From: JAAYYF01 sp040255585
GTDB taxonomy: Bacteria > Deinococcota > Deinococci > Deinococcales > Trueperaceae
Reading direction: 5' to 3'
DNA: 64,000 nt
Assembly (NCBI GenBank): GCA_040255585.1
Contig: JBDZVI010000003.1
Location: 28,563 to 92,562 of the forward strand
Both the position numbers and the translations under genes were made by a program. This document shows positions 27,061 to 34,748 of this stretch, in pieces (positions within the stretch are counted from its first letter, which is position 1; each line of letters begins with the position of its first letter). A model generated the notes under the pieces. The model ran no database searches. It saw only the letters and a list, made by a program, of their open reading frames with translations, and had not been told where the DNA came from.

Positions 27061-28659
27061 TTAGCGCGTAACGTACCAGTCGTAGGAGTACTGGAAGTTC
27101 GCGGCGCTGTTGATGTCGTGCATCCCACCGATGCGCGTGTTCTTCACGGCGATCATGTCGGGGTACCAGAGGAAGAGGTAGGGCAGCTGCTCCGCCATGC
27201 GCTCCTGCGCCTCGCGGTAGACGGCGACCTGCTCCTCCTGGCTGGTGGCGGCCCGGCCGCGCTCCCAGATCTCGTCGAGGACGGGATCGCGGTAATCCGG
27301 GATGTTGTTGCCCGTGACGGCCCCAGAGGAGGCGAAGTAGCTGGACTGGTCGGGGGTCGGCGGGGTGCTCCACCAAGCGAGCATGGCGTCGTAGTCGCGG
27401 TTCACGACGGCCTTCTGGATGAAGGCGTTCCACTCGATCGTCTCCACCTTGGCCTCGACGCCGATGTCTTGCCAGTACTGCTGCACGAGGAGCGTGGAGG
27501 GGACGAGGTAGCCGTACTGCCCGGTTGGCATGTCGATGACGAAGCGCTGGCCGTCCTTCTGGAGCACGCCGTCCGGGCCGGGCGTCCAGCCGGCCTCCGC
27601 GAGGAGCTCCTTGGCCTTCTCCGGGTCGTAGGGCCACTTGGCGACCTCGTCGTCGTAGAGGGCCTGCTGCAGCGGAGCGATCGGGCCGGTGGCGACCACG
27701 CCGTAGCCTTCGAGGACCGCGTCGATGATGGCCGGGCGGTCGATGGCGCTGAGGAGCGCCTGGCGCACGCGCACGTCCTGGAAGCGCTCGTCGTTGAGGT
27801 TGAGGGCGACGAAGTACCAGATGTTCTGGCTCTGCCTGATGACCTCGAGGTTGGGGTTGTTCGCCACGCCAGCGAGGAGGGCGGGGTTCGTGATCGAGAC
27901 CATGTCGAGCCCGCCGGCCAGGAGCTGCGCGATCTGGGCGTTGCCGTCGGGGATGATGTTGAAGGTGATGGACGCGAGCTTCGGCGCCGGCCCCCAGTAG
28001 TTCTCGTTCGGCACGAGCTTCACGTAGGCGCCCGGCACGAACTCGCCGACGCGGTACGGGCCCGTGACCACCGGGTTGCCCTTGTTGAACGAGGCCACCG
28101 TGAGCGGGTTCTCGGCGTCGCCGAGGACGTGCGCTGGGATGATCCCGGCGTAGTAGGCGAGGAAGTACGGCAAGGAGGAGAACGGTCGGTTCAGTTCGAA
28201 GACGACGGTGTGATCGTCGACCTTGACGACCCTATCGACGGGCGCGAAGCCCGAGGCGTTCCGCGCGCCGAGGTCCTTGTTGAGGATGGCGTCGTTGAAC
28301 GTGAACACGACGTCGTCGGCCGTGAACGGCACGCCGTCGGACCACTTGGCTTCGGGGCGCAGGTGGAAGGTCCACGAGAGGCCGTCCGCCGCCGTCTCCC
28401 AGCTCTCCGCCAGGCCCGGCGCGGGGTGGAGATCGGTCGGGTCGTAGCGCACGAGCTGGTCGAAGAGGATGGTGTTGATGAGGTTGGACTCGATGACTGC
28501 GGAGGCGTTCCAAGGGTTGAGCGTGGGATCGGCGTTCGTCGCGAAGGTCAGAGACCCGTTGGGGTCGTGGTCCTGCGCGCTCGCCAGTGCGACCGCCAAC
28601 GACGCCAGCAGCGCTGCCAGCACCTTGAGAAGCTTGAGATGGACACGGATCGGGGGCAT
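27061..28659 (-). CDS. Peptide-type ABC transporter substrate-binding protein
   Basis: A 532-residue SBP_bac_5 family protein. The signal peptide (MPPIRVHLKLLKVLAALLAS, cleaved after ASAQ) is followed by DPTLNPWNASAVIESNLIN, LAESWETAADGLSWTFHLR, FAPVDRVVKVDDHTVVFEL and GPYRVGEFV. The ATG at 28657-28659 has AAGGAGG 6 bases upstream; the longer reading to 28683 lacks one. It starts 20 bases after the IclR-type gene and belongs to the same operon. The three hydrolase genes downstream suggest that it delivers an amide- or peptide-like compound. Confidence 0.9.
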   Translation of the reverse strand: MPPIRVHLKLLKVLAALLASLAVALASAQDHDPNGSLTFATNADPTLNPWNASAVIESNLINTILFDQLVRYDPTDLHPAPGLAESWETAADGLSWTFHLRPEAKWSDGVPFTADDVVFTFNDAILNKDLGARNASGFAPVDRVVKVDDHTVVFELNRPFSSLPYFLAYYAGIIPAHVLGDAENPLTVASFNKGNPVVTGPYRVGEFVPGAYVKLVPNENYWGPAPKLASITFNIIPDGNAQIAQLLAGGLDMVSITNPALLAGVANNPNLEVIRQSQNIWYFVALNLNDERFQDVRVRQALLSAIDRPAIIDAVLEGYGVVATGPIAPLQQALYDDEVAKWPYDPEKAKELLAEAGWTPGPDGVLQKDGQRFVIDMPTGQYGYLVPSTLLVQQYWQDIGVEAKVETIEWNAFIQKAVVNRDYDAMLAWWSTPPTPDQSSYFASSGAVTGNNIPDYRDPVLDEIWERGRAATSQEEQVAVYREAQERMAEQLPYLFLWYPDMIAVKNTRIGGMHDINSAANFQYSYDWYVTR

Positions 28660-28679
28660 TCGGTCCTCCTTGGATTTCC

Positions 28680-29450
28680 TCACCCCGGGTGCCCGAGGCC
28701 GTTCGAGATGGCCTTGGCTACCCGGATTATGAGTGGGGCGTAACGCGCCAGCTCCGCTTCGCCGACGCGGAAAGACGGTCCCCCGACGCTGACGGCGCCG
28801 ACGACCTGGCCGGAGGCGTCGAAGATGGGCGCGCCAACCCCCCGGGCGGCCTCGTCGAAGTCTCCGTCGCTGATGGAGTAGCCGCGCTCGCGCGTCTGCT
28901 CGAGCTCCTTCTGGAGGAGCCGAGGGTCGCGCTGCGTGGCCGGGGTGTAGTTGGGGTAGGAGTCGACCTTCTTGAGAACCTGAGCGCGCAGCTCCTCGCT
29001 CAAGAACGCGAGCATGGCCTTGGGGCCGGCGCCCGCGTGTAGGGGGTATGCCTGCCCGAGGACGGAGGCGAGGCGCACGGCGTGCGGACTCTCGCGCCGG
29101 TCGAGGCAGACGGCCTGGTCGCCGGCGAGGGCGTTCAGGTTGACGGCCTCGCCTGTCTCGTCCGCGAGCGCGTCAAGGTGAGGCGAGGCGACCTCGACGA
29201 GGGTCAGGGGCCGGCCGTGTGCCGAAGCGGCGCTCAGGACGTTCACCACCGGCGTGACCGTGTAGCGGCCGCCACTGTCCGCCACGATGAAGCCGGCGGC
29301 CTCGAGGGTGCGCAGGGAGCGGTAGAGCTGGTTCTTCTCGAACGGAGTGACGAGCAGGAGATCGGATAGCCCGAACCGGTGCGGCGGCTTCCCGAACGCC
29401 AGCAGGACCTGTAGGGTCCGCAAGGCCGACTGGATCACGTACTGGTTCAC
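28680..29450 (-). CDS. IclR-family transcriptional regulator
   Basis: A 256-residue regulator with an N-terminal winged helix (about 5-65: QSALRTLQVLLAF, FEKNQLYRSLRTLEAAGF) and a C-terminal ligand-binding domain (about 75-250) ending GAVSVGGPSFRV. The GTG at 29448-29450 is preceded by GGGAGGTG at good spacing; the upstream ATG at 29478-29480 lacks a site and lies in the operator. The gene is first in the transporter-hydrolase operon. A promoter lies at 29531-29559 and a TTTCA-N5-TGAAA repeat at 29480-29494, suggesting autoregulation. The effector may be the imported compound. Confidence 0.9.
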   Translation of the reverse strand: MNQYVIQSALRTLQVLLAFGKPPHRFGLSDLLLVTPFEKNQLYRSLRTLEAAGFIVADSGGRYTVTPVVNVLSAASAHGRPLTLVEVASPHLDALADETGEAVNLNALAGDQAVCLDRRESPHAVRLASVLGQAYPLHAGAGPKAMLAFLSEELRAQVLKKVDSYPNYTPATQRDPRLLQKELEQTRERGYSISDGDFDEAARGVGAPIFDASGQVVGAVSVGGPSFRVGEAELARYAPLIIRVAKAISNGLGHPG

Positions 29451-29479
29451 TGGCGCACCTCCCGGCTCCGCACGTTGCA

Positions 29480-29494
29480 TTTCATATGGTGAAA
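29480..29494. promoter_or_regulatory. Candidate IclR operator
   Basis: An inverted repeat TTTCA-N5-TGAAA sits 30 bases upstream of the IclR start, in the mRNA leader. An overlapping AAACGTTT palindrome lies at 29492-29499. IclR-family proteins bind 15-base near-palindromes of this kind. Confidence 0.5.
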
Positions 29495-29530
29495 CGTTTT
29501 CGCATTGCCATACGAACGGCTGATTGGCAG

Positions 29531-29559
29531 ACTATAGACGGACGCCGATGAGATTGCAA
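29531..29559 (-). promoter_or_regulatory. Sigma-70 promoter of the IclR operon
   Basis: On the minus strand, TTGCAA (29554-29559) and TATAGT (29531-29536) are separated by exactly 17 bases. The inferred start is near 29524, about 75 bases ahead of the GTG. Confidence 0.65.
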
Positions 29560-29623
29560 ACGGTCGACGACCAACGGCGTTAGCATGGCCGGCATCGGCG
29601 CGAAAGCGCCCCCAGGAGGGAAC

Positions 29624-31183
29624 ATGACGAACCGCTTCGACGACCGGGGCGCGCCGCGCCTCGGCTTCCCGACGCTTCCGACCAGCGAGGTGCTCGGCGG
29701 TCAGATCCAGGACACCGCCGTGGACGCCATCGTGGTCGGGCTCCTCGCCGGGGTGACGAGCCCAGGCGGTGCCGCGGGCGCCGTAGACGCGGCCATGGGC
29801 GGCGCGATCTCGCGCCTGATCGCGGCCGGCGACCTGACCGGCAAGCTCGGCGAGGTGACGGTCCTCTATCCGGCAAGCGGGGTCGTCGCGCCGCGCGTCC
29901 TCGTCGTGGGGTTGGGAAGCAAGGATGCCTTCGGCCTCGAGGCGGTGCGGCGCGCTTCCGGGACCGCGGCGGCGCGGGCGCGCGAGTTGGGCGCCACTAC
30001 GCTGGCCTCGGCGGTCCACGGCGCCGGCGTCGGCGGCCTGGCCACGAGCGAAGCGGCTCAAGCCACGTTGGAGGGCGCGCTGCTCGCCAGTTACCGCTTC
30101 GGCGGGTGGCACGCGCGGGGCTCCGGACAGGAGCGCGCGCTGTCGAAGGTCGCCCTCGTCGAGCTGGACGGCAACCGCCTGCCGCAGGTCCGCGAAGGCG
30201 CGACGGCCGCGGCCGCGATCGCCCGCGGCGTCGCTCTAGCGCGCGACCTGGTCAACCTGCCGCCCGTGTACGCGACCCCCGTGTACCTGGCTGACGCGGC
30301 GGCCGCCATGGCCGAGCGCACCGGCCTGCGCGTGACGATCGGCGACCGCGCGTGGGCCGAGGAGCGCGCCATGGGCGCGTTCCTGGCCGTTACCAAGGGC
30401 AGCGCCCTCGAACCGCGGTTCATCGAGCTCGGGCACAACGAGCACCGCACGGACCTGCCCCTCGTCGTCCTCGTCGGCAAGGGCGTCACGTTCGACTCCG
30501 GCGGCCTCTCGCTCAAGACGCGCGACGGCATGGTTCCGATGAAGTCGGACATGTCGGGCGCCGCCGCGGTCATCGGCGCCATGCAGGTGGTGGCCGAACT
30601 CGGGCTGAACGCGCGTGTCATCGGCTTGGCCCCCTGCGTCGAGAACATGCCGGACGGCGCGGCGTACCGACCATCCGACGTGCTCGTGGCGGGCAACGGG
30701 CTCTCCATCGAGGTCATCTCGACCGACGCCGAGGGGCGCCTCGCCCTCGCCGACGCGCTCGTGCATGCCAAGGGCTACGCGCCCGCGGCCGTCATCGACA
30801 TCGCAACGCTCACCGGGGCCAGCGTCACGGCGCTAGGCGAGGGCGTGGCCGCCTCGCTCTTCTTCAACGACCCGACGTTGCGGGCCCGCCTCGAGACCGC
30901 GGCGGAGGCTACCGGCGAGCGCGTCTGGCCGATGCCCCTCTTCCCGGAGTATCGGGCCGCCATCGAATCGAAGGTCGCCGACCTCAAGAACAGCGGTGGC
31001 GCCAAGGGCGGCGTCGGCACGGCCGCGGCCTTCCTACAGGCGTTCACGGACTACCCGTGGGCGCACGTCGACATGGCCGGCTTGGGGCTCGTCGAGAACC
31101 CCAAGGGGCGCGCGTACCTCACGCCGGGCGCCACCGGCTACGGGGTGAGGCTGTTCGTCGAGTTCCTGCGCGACTGGGCGTGA
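29624..31183 (+). CDS. pepA: Leucyl aminopeptidase (M17)
   Basis: A 519-residue cytosolic aminopeptidase. The N-terminal domain spans about 1-170. The catalytic domain shows GKGVTFDSGGLSLKTRDG and MKSDMSGAAAV (metal ligands and catalytic Lys) and the family signature STDAEGRLALADAL. The ATG at 29624 has AGGAGGG 4 bases upstream, so the longer frame from 29585 is not used. It is transcribed divergently from the IclR operon, sharing a 173-base region. It releases N-terminal residues from peptides and would complement the dipeptidase-like enzymes opposite. Confidence 0.95.
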   Translation: MTNRFDDRGAPRLGFPTLPTSEVLGGQIQDTAVDAIVVGLLAGVTSPGGAAGAVDAAMGGAISRLIAAGDLTGKLGEVTVLYPASGVVAPRVLVVGLGSKDAFGLEAVRRASGTAAARARELGATTLASAVHGAGVGGLATSEAAQATLEGALLASYRFGGWHARGSGQERALSKVALVELDGNRLPQVREGATAAAAIARGVALARDLVNLPPVYATPVYLADAAAAMAERTGLRVTIGDRAWAEERAMGAFLAVTKGSALEPRFIELGHNEHRTDLPLVVLVGKGVTFDSGGLSLKTRDGMVPMKSDMSGAAAVIGAMQVVAELGLNARVIGLAPCVENMPDGAAYRPSDVLVAGNGLSIEVISTDAEGRLALADALVHAKGYAPAAVIDIATLTGASVTALGEGVAASLFFNDPTLRARLETAAEATGERVWPMPLFPEYRAAIESKVADLKNSGGAKGGVGTAAAFLQAFTDYPWAHVDMAGLGLVENPKGRAYLTPGATGYGVRLFVEFLRDWA

Positions 31184-31196
31184 GTTCGGACGGGAT

Positions 31197-31202
31197 TAGG
31201 GT
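31197..31202 (+). promoter_or_regulatory. Leaderless -10 element of msrA
   Basis: TAGGGT lies exactly 6 bases upstream of the msrA ATG, with no ribosome-binding site. It falls just after the pepA stop, so msrA can be transcribed on its own. Confidence 0.45.
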
Positions 31203-31208
31203 GGTGCC

Positions 31209-31760
31209 ATGAGCGACAAGACGTCAACCGCCGTGCTGGCCGGGGGGTGCTTCTGGTGCATGGAAGCAGTCTTCGTCGGCCTGAACGGCATCGAGAGCGT
31301 GCAGTCCGGCTACTCCGGGGGCACCGTCGCCGACCCGAGCTACGAGCAGGTCTGCACGGGGGCAACCGGGCACGCCGAGGCCGTGCGGCTGGAGTTCGAC
31401 CCGAGCGTCGTCTCCTACGCCGACATCCTGCGCGTCTTCTTCACCATGCACGACCCGACGACGAAGGACAGGCAGGGCAACGACATCGGCCCGCAGTACC
31501 GCTCTGCCGTCTTCTACCTTGACGACCAGCAGCGCGAGACCGCGGAGGCCGTGATGCGCGAGATCGGGGAGTCCGGCATCTACGGCGCCGCGCTCGTGAC
31601 CGAACTCGAGCCCCTGAAGAACTTCTACCCGGCCGAGGAGTACCACGACGACTATTTCGCGCGTAACCCGCGGCAGCCTTACTGCGCCGCAGTGATCGCG
31701 CCGAAGGTCGCGAAGTTCCGCAAGCTCTACCTGGACAGGCTGCGGCCCGGGTACGCCTGA
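31209..31760 (+). CDS. msrA: Peptide methionine-(S)-S-oxide reductase
   Basis: A 183-residue enzyme reducing the S-epimer of methionine sulfoxide in proteins. The catalytic motif GGCFWCMEA places the nucleophile at Cys14 and a second Cys at 17. Other family signatures are GYSGG, YEQVCTGATGHAEAV, FFTMHDPTT, YRSAVFYLDD and FYPAEEYHDDY. It belongs to the thioredoxin-recycled class. MsrB is encoded separately at 39414. Confidence 0.97.
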   Translation: MSDKTSTAVLAGGCFWCMEAVFVGLNGIESVQSGYSGGTVADPSYEQVCTGATGHAEAVRLEFDPSVVSYADILRVFFTMHDPTTKDRQGNDIGPQYRSAVFYLDDQQRETAEAVMREIGESGIYGAALVTELEPLKNFYPAEEYHDDYFARNPRQPYCAAVIAPKVAKFRKLYLDRLRPGYA

Positions 31761-31856
31761 GCGTTGGCGTCTGGACGGCCGGAGTGGTACGGCCGGCCAG
31801 ACGAGGCGCCCGAGAGGTTCCGACATAGCGCTCAGCTAACGGCGGGAGCGTAGACG

Positions 31857-31889
31857 ACGGCCCGGCGCCGCAGAGCGGCGCCGGGCCGT
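31857..31889. terminator. Bidirectional terminator between convergent genes
   Basis: A perfect 14-bp GC-rich stem (31857-31870 with 31876-31889) around a 5-base loop lies between msrA and the convergent DUF7662-like gene. Confidence 0.75.
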
Positions 31890-31947
31890 GATCCTACGTT
31901 TCATCCGCCGCTAGGCCGCGACGAGAGACCCCCGCTGCACGACGAGC

Positions 31948-32364
31948 TTACTTCGGCCGCGTGAAGTGGATGAGGCGGTTGTTGAGGTCGACGCCGTCGA
32001 CCTTCCAACCGGCCGAGATCCAGGCGAGCGCCTGCGAGTGCGACTCCGTGTTGGCCCACCAGGCGCGGTGGTCCTCGGCGGACTTGGGCAGCCTCGCGCC
32101 CATTACGGTCGTGATCTCGTCGAAGCTCATCTCGTAGGTCTTGATGTCCTTGCTTACGCCAGCCAGGTGGACGTGGAGCGGGTGGTAGCGGCTGCTATCG
32201 GACAGCACCAGCGGCGTGGAGCTGCTGCTTGCGGAACGGCGGCGGCTGCGGCCGGCGTTGGCCTCGTCGACGAGGTTGGCGCCGCCCATCCACGCGCCGA
32301 CCACGCGGTAGAAGTCGCCTACGCGCTCTTCAGGGATGAGAACGATGACTTCGGTCAATGCCAT
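31948..32364 (-). CDS. DUF7662-like protein of unknown function
   Basis: A 138-residue protein. The N-terminus (TEVIVLIPEERVGDFYRVVG) resembles a small ferredoxin-like module. A Ser/Arg-rich linker (about 38-55) follows. The C-terminal half contains ARLPKSAEDHRAWWANTESH and AWISAGWKVDGVDL, a motif set I associate with the DUF7662 family (often fused to restriction-like or DNA-related proteins). The family name is from memory. The ATG at 32362-32364 begins the frame; a GGAG lies just upstream. Function unknown. Confidence 0.72.
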   Translation of the reverse strand: MALTEVIVLIPEERVGDFYRVVGAWMGGANLVDEANAGRSRRRSASSSSTPLVLSDSSRYHPLHVHLAGVSKDIKTYEMSFDEITTVMGARLPKSAEDHRAWWANTESHSQALAWISAGWKVDGVDLNNRLIHFTRPK

Positions 32365-32504
32365 GGGGGGTCTCCTATCACTTCACTTGGTCGTGCGAGT
32401 TGGCGTGTACGGTCATGAGTCTTCCAACTGAAGGCTCGGTTACTAGGATACACCCAAGGCGAAGGGGCGTTGGCAACTAACCCGCGGCAAAACTCCGTAA
32501 CGGT

Positions 32505-32542
32505 TTCTTACTCGCTTCTTACCGGTTCTTACCGGCGTAAGA
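32505..32542. promoter_or_regulatory. Three helically phased TTCTTAC repeats plus inverted repeat
   Basis: TTCTTAC occurs at 32505-32511, 32516-32522 and 32526-32532, spaced 11 and 10 bases, so all lie on one face of the helix. The last copy forms an inverted repeat TCTTAC-CGGC-GTAAGA (32527-32542). The array is about 90 bases upstream of the SDR gene and resembles tandem sites of OmpR/PhoB-type activators. Confidence 0.5.
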
Positions 32543-32629
32543 GGACGGACCCCAACAACGGCCTCGGTAACGCCTGGCAGGCTACGCTAGCGCCATGAGG
32601 ATGTCACAGATGCGGTTTTGGAGGCTAGG

Positions 32630-33421
32630 ATGAACCTTGGACTTACCGGTAAGCGGGCGATAGTACTCGCCGGCACGAGCGGCCTCGGCCGCGGCACCGC
32701 CACGGCCCTGGCCTCCGAGGGCGCGCGCGTGGTCGTCTGCGGCAGGTCGCCGGAACGCACACGCGCTGTGGCGGGTGAGATAGCGGCGGCGACCGGTAAC
32801 GGCACCGTGGCGGGTTTGCCGTGCGACGTGTCCAACGGCGCCGATCTCGAACGCTTCTTCGCCGAAGCCACGGCCGAACTCGGCGGCATCGATATCCTCG
32901 TTGCCAACGCGGGCGGACCGCCTGCCGGCGGGTTCGACGCGCTCACCGACGCCACCTGGGCGCAAGCGTTCGAACTGACGCTGATGAGCGTTGTGCGTTC
33001 CATACGACTAGCACTGCCCAGCATGCGGGCGGCGGGCCGCGGCTCGATCGTCGTGATCGGCTCGTCGAGCGTGCGAGCGCCCATCAAGAACCTGACCCTG
33101 TCCAACGCCTACCGGCCGGCGGTGCAAGCCCTCTGCAAGGACCTGGCCACGAACCTGGCGCCGGAAGGGGTGAGGGTGAACGTCGTCTCCCCCGGTCGCA
33201 TCGACACGCCACGCATCCGCGAGTTGGACGGCAAGGCGTCGGAGCGGGAAGGCATAAGCCTCGAGCAGGCGCGCGCCCGTTCCGTAGCCAGCATCCCCCT
33301 TGGCCGCATCGGCACCGTGGAGGAGTTCGGGCGCGTCGCCGCGTTCCTCGCGTCCGACGCCTCATCTTACGTGACCGGCGTCAGCCTGCTGGTCGACGGC
33401 GGTCTGGTCACATCCTTATGA
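32630..33421 (+). CDS. SDR-fold oxidoreductase lacking the canonical catalytic pair
   Basis: A 263-residue short-chain dehydrogenase-like protein. The nucleotide site reads AGTSGLGRG instead of TGxxxGIG, and the family NAG motif is VANAGGPPAG. Aligned with ordinary SDRs, the catalytic YxxxK is replaced by Ser-x-x-x-Arg within LSNAYRPAVQALCKDLA. The C-terminus LASDASSYVTGVSLLVDGG is typical. This matches the BKR-like divergent SDR subgroup known to deviate from the tetrad, so it may bind NAD(P) without classical reductase chemistry. The ATG at 32630 has GGAGG 5 bases upstream. Confidence 0.88.
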   Translation: MNLGLTGKRAIVLAGTSGLGRGTATALASEGARVVVCGRSPERTRAVAGEIAAATGNGTVAGLPCDVSNGADLERFFAEATAELGGIDILVANAGGPPAGGFDALTDATWAQAFELTLMSVVRSIRLALPSMRAAGRGSIVVIGSSSVRAPIKNLTLSNAYRPAVQALCKDLATNLAPEGVRVNVVSPGRIDTPRIRELDGKASEREGISLEQARARSVASIPLGRIGTVEEFGRVAAFLASDASSYVTGVSLLVDGGLVTSL

Positions 33422-33422
33422 G

Positions 33423-33456
33423 CTTGTGAGCCACCGCGCGGGCGGTGGCTCACAAG
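33423..33456. terminator. Bidirectional terminator between SDR and hsp20
   Basis: A perfect 15-bp stem (33423-33437 with 33442-33456) with a 4-base loop starts two bases after the SDR stop and ends 34 bases before the hsp20 stop. Confidence 0.85.
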
Positions 33457-33489
33457 TTGGGACCGGTTGGGCACTCCCAACCCTGAAGC

Positions 33490-33966
33490 TCAACCTTGGA
33501 CGGTGATCTTCCGGGCCTTCGCCTCCACGGCCTTCGGCATCGTGAGGATCAGGAGGCCCTGGTCGACGCGCGCGGAGATCTGCTCCGGGTCGACGCCGGC
33601 CGGGATGGTGACGATGCGTTGGAACTCGCCGCGCATGATGCCGCGGGACCAGTAGCGGCGACCGTTCCCCTCGCCGCCCTCCTCAACGTCGGGGACGGTA
33701 CCCCGGATGCTCAGCTGCCGCCCTTCCAGACTGATGTCCAGTTGGTCCGGCTTGAGCCCCGGCACGGCCATCTCGAGGATGACGTCGTCGCCGCTCTCGT
33801 AGAGGTCGATCGGGAACGGCGTCGAGAAGTAGCCGGCGTCGGCGCGACCGGCGAACGGCTGCAGCATGTTCTCGAACTGTTGGAAGAGGTCGTCGACGCC
33901 GCCCATCGGGGCGAGGTAGCGGGCGACAGGACGGTTACGCAAAGCGTTGCTCTTGACTAGTGCCAT
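33490..33966 (-). CDS. Small heat-shock protein Hsp20
   Basis: A 158-residue alpha-crystallin-type chaperone that holds unfolding proteins in ATP-independent oligomers. The N-terminal arm (1-45) contains VDDLFQQFENMLQPF. The crystallin domain (about 50-145) includes FPIDLYESGDDVILEMAVPG, LKPDQLDISLEGRQLSIRG, RGEFQRIVTIP and GLLILTMPKA. The ATG at 33964-33966 has GAAAGGGA 5 bases upstream. It has a strong sigma-70 promoter overlapped by a HAIR-type operator and a long structured leader, consistent with HspR repression. Confidence 0.95.
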   Translation of the reverse strand: MALVKSNALRNRPVARYLAPMGGVDDLFQQFENMLQPFAGRADAGYFSTPFPIDLYESGDDVILEMAVPGLKPDQLDISLEGRQLSIRGTVPDVEEGGEGNGRRYWSRGIMRGEFQRIVTIPAGVDPEQISARVDQGLLILTMPKAVEAKARKITVQG

Positions 33967-33999
33967 GGTGTCCCTTTCCGTGGCGGTCATGGTCTCTCG

Positions 34000-34077
34000 G
34001 GCTTCGGTCGGGTTGGCCTGGCCGGGCCGAGGAGATCGGCCTTGGCCTCGCCCACGCCCGTCAGCGTGGCCGAAGCC
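34000..34077 (-). ncRNA. Structured 5' leader element of hsp20 (candidate)
   Basis: An outer 8-bp stem pairs 34000-34007 with 34070-34077. It encloses hairpins 34025-34030/34036-34041 and 34052-34057/34064-34069, giving a three-way-junction shape. It lies wholly in the hsp20 leader, between the promoter and the ribosome-binding site, which is itself outside the stems. A regulatory or stabilising RNA is possible. Confidence 0.35.
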
Positions 34078-34125
34078 TTGCGGGTCGGCGCGGCCTGAGC
34101 CTACGCCACCGCCACTGCTTAGGGA

Positions 34126-34155
34126 AGCATAGAACTTGAGTGTCAGCTTGTCAAG
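34126..34155 (-). promoter_or_regulatory. hsp20 promoter overlapped by a HAIR (HspR) operator
   Basis: On the minus strand a consensus -35 TTGACA (34149-34154) and -10 TATGCT (34126-34131) are 17 bases apart. Overlapping them, CTTGAGT-N7-TGTCAAG spans 34135-34155. This agrees with the HspR inverted repeat CTTGAGT-N7-ACTCAAG in 12 of 14 positions. A bound repressor would block the -35. Confidence 0.75.
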
Positions 34156-34173
34156 TTAACTGCTCGCTCGTCC

Positions 34174-34572
34174 TCAGGCCAAGGCCTGCCTCACGCTGCC
34201 GATGATGATGAGCAGCACGCCTACGGCCGCCAAACCGGCCAGTGAGCGCGACACGAGCCCGATGTTGCGGGCGCCGAGGAGCCACTCGAAGAGGTAGTCG
34301 TGCCCGCCCTCGTCGCCGAGCCAACGCGCGAGCATCGTCAGCGGACACTTGCGGCCGAAGCCGACGTAGACGACGGTCTCGATGGCGACGGCCACGAGCG
34401 CCCACACCATGATGGCGTCCCTTACCCCTGTCACGCCGCAGTAGATCAGGTAACAAGCGGCGATGGCGAAGACGATGACGGCGAGACTGTGGAAGGCTTT
34501 GACGAAGACCCTGGAAGACACGACCAAGGGGGTCGGTCGCGGCCTGGGTAGGTACCATCTCGGTTGCGACAC
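34174..34572 (-). CDS. Small integral membrane protein of unknown function
   Basis: A 132-residue protein with about four hydrophobic segments (near residues 27-47, 52-72, and 108-128, plus a weaker one). A conserved-looking loop reads GRKCPLTMLARWLGDEGGHD, with a single Cys. I recall similar short membrane proteins but cannot name the family with certainty. The GTG at 34570-34572 has GGAGG 5 bases upstream. It is divergent from the YgjP-type gene. No function is assigned. Confidence 0.72.
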   Translation of the reverse strand: MSQPRWYLPRPRPTPLVVSSRVFVKAFHSLAVIVFAIAACYLIYCGVTGVRDAIMVWALVAVAIETVVYVGFGRKCPLTMLARWLGDEGGHDYLFEWLLGARNIGLVSRSLAGLAAVGVLLIIIGSVRQALA

Positions 34573-34748
34573 CTTGACCTCCGTCGGCTCCGAACGGCGC
34601 TAGTTCACACGGCCGGAACCAAGTGGCCCAGTGTACTCCGCCATCCCGCGCCCTCGGTAGGCAGGCGTCGTGGCGTTGCGCTCGGCCAGGGCGCGGTCCG
34701 CGACCGCAAGCGTTGCTCCGCGCCCCGGACAAGTGCGACAGTGGCGGC

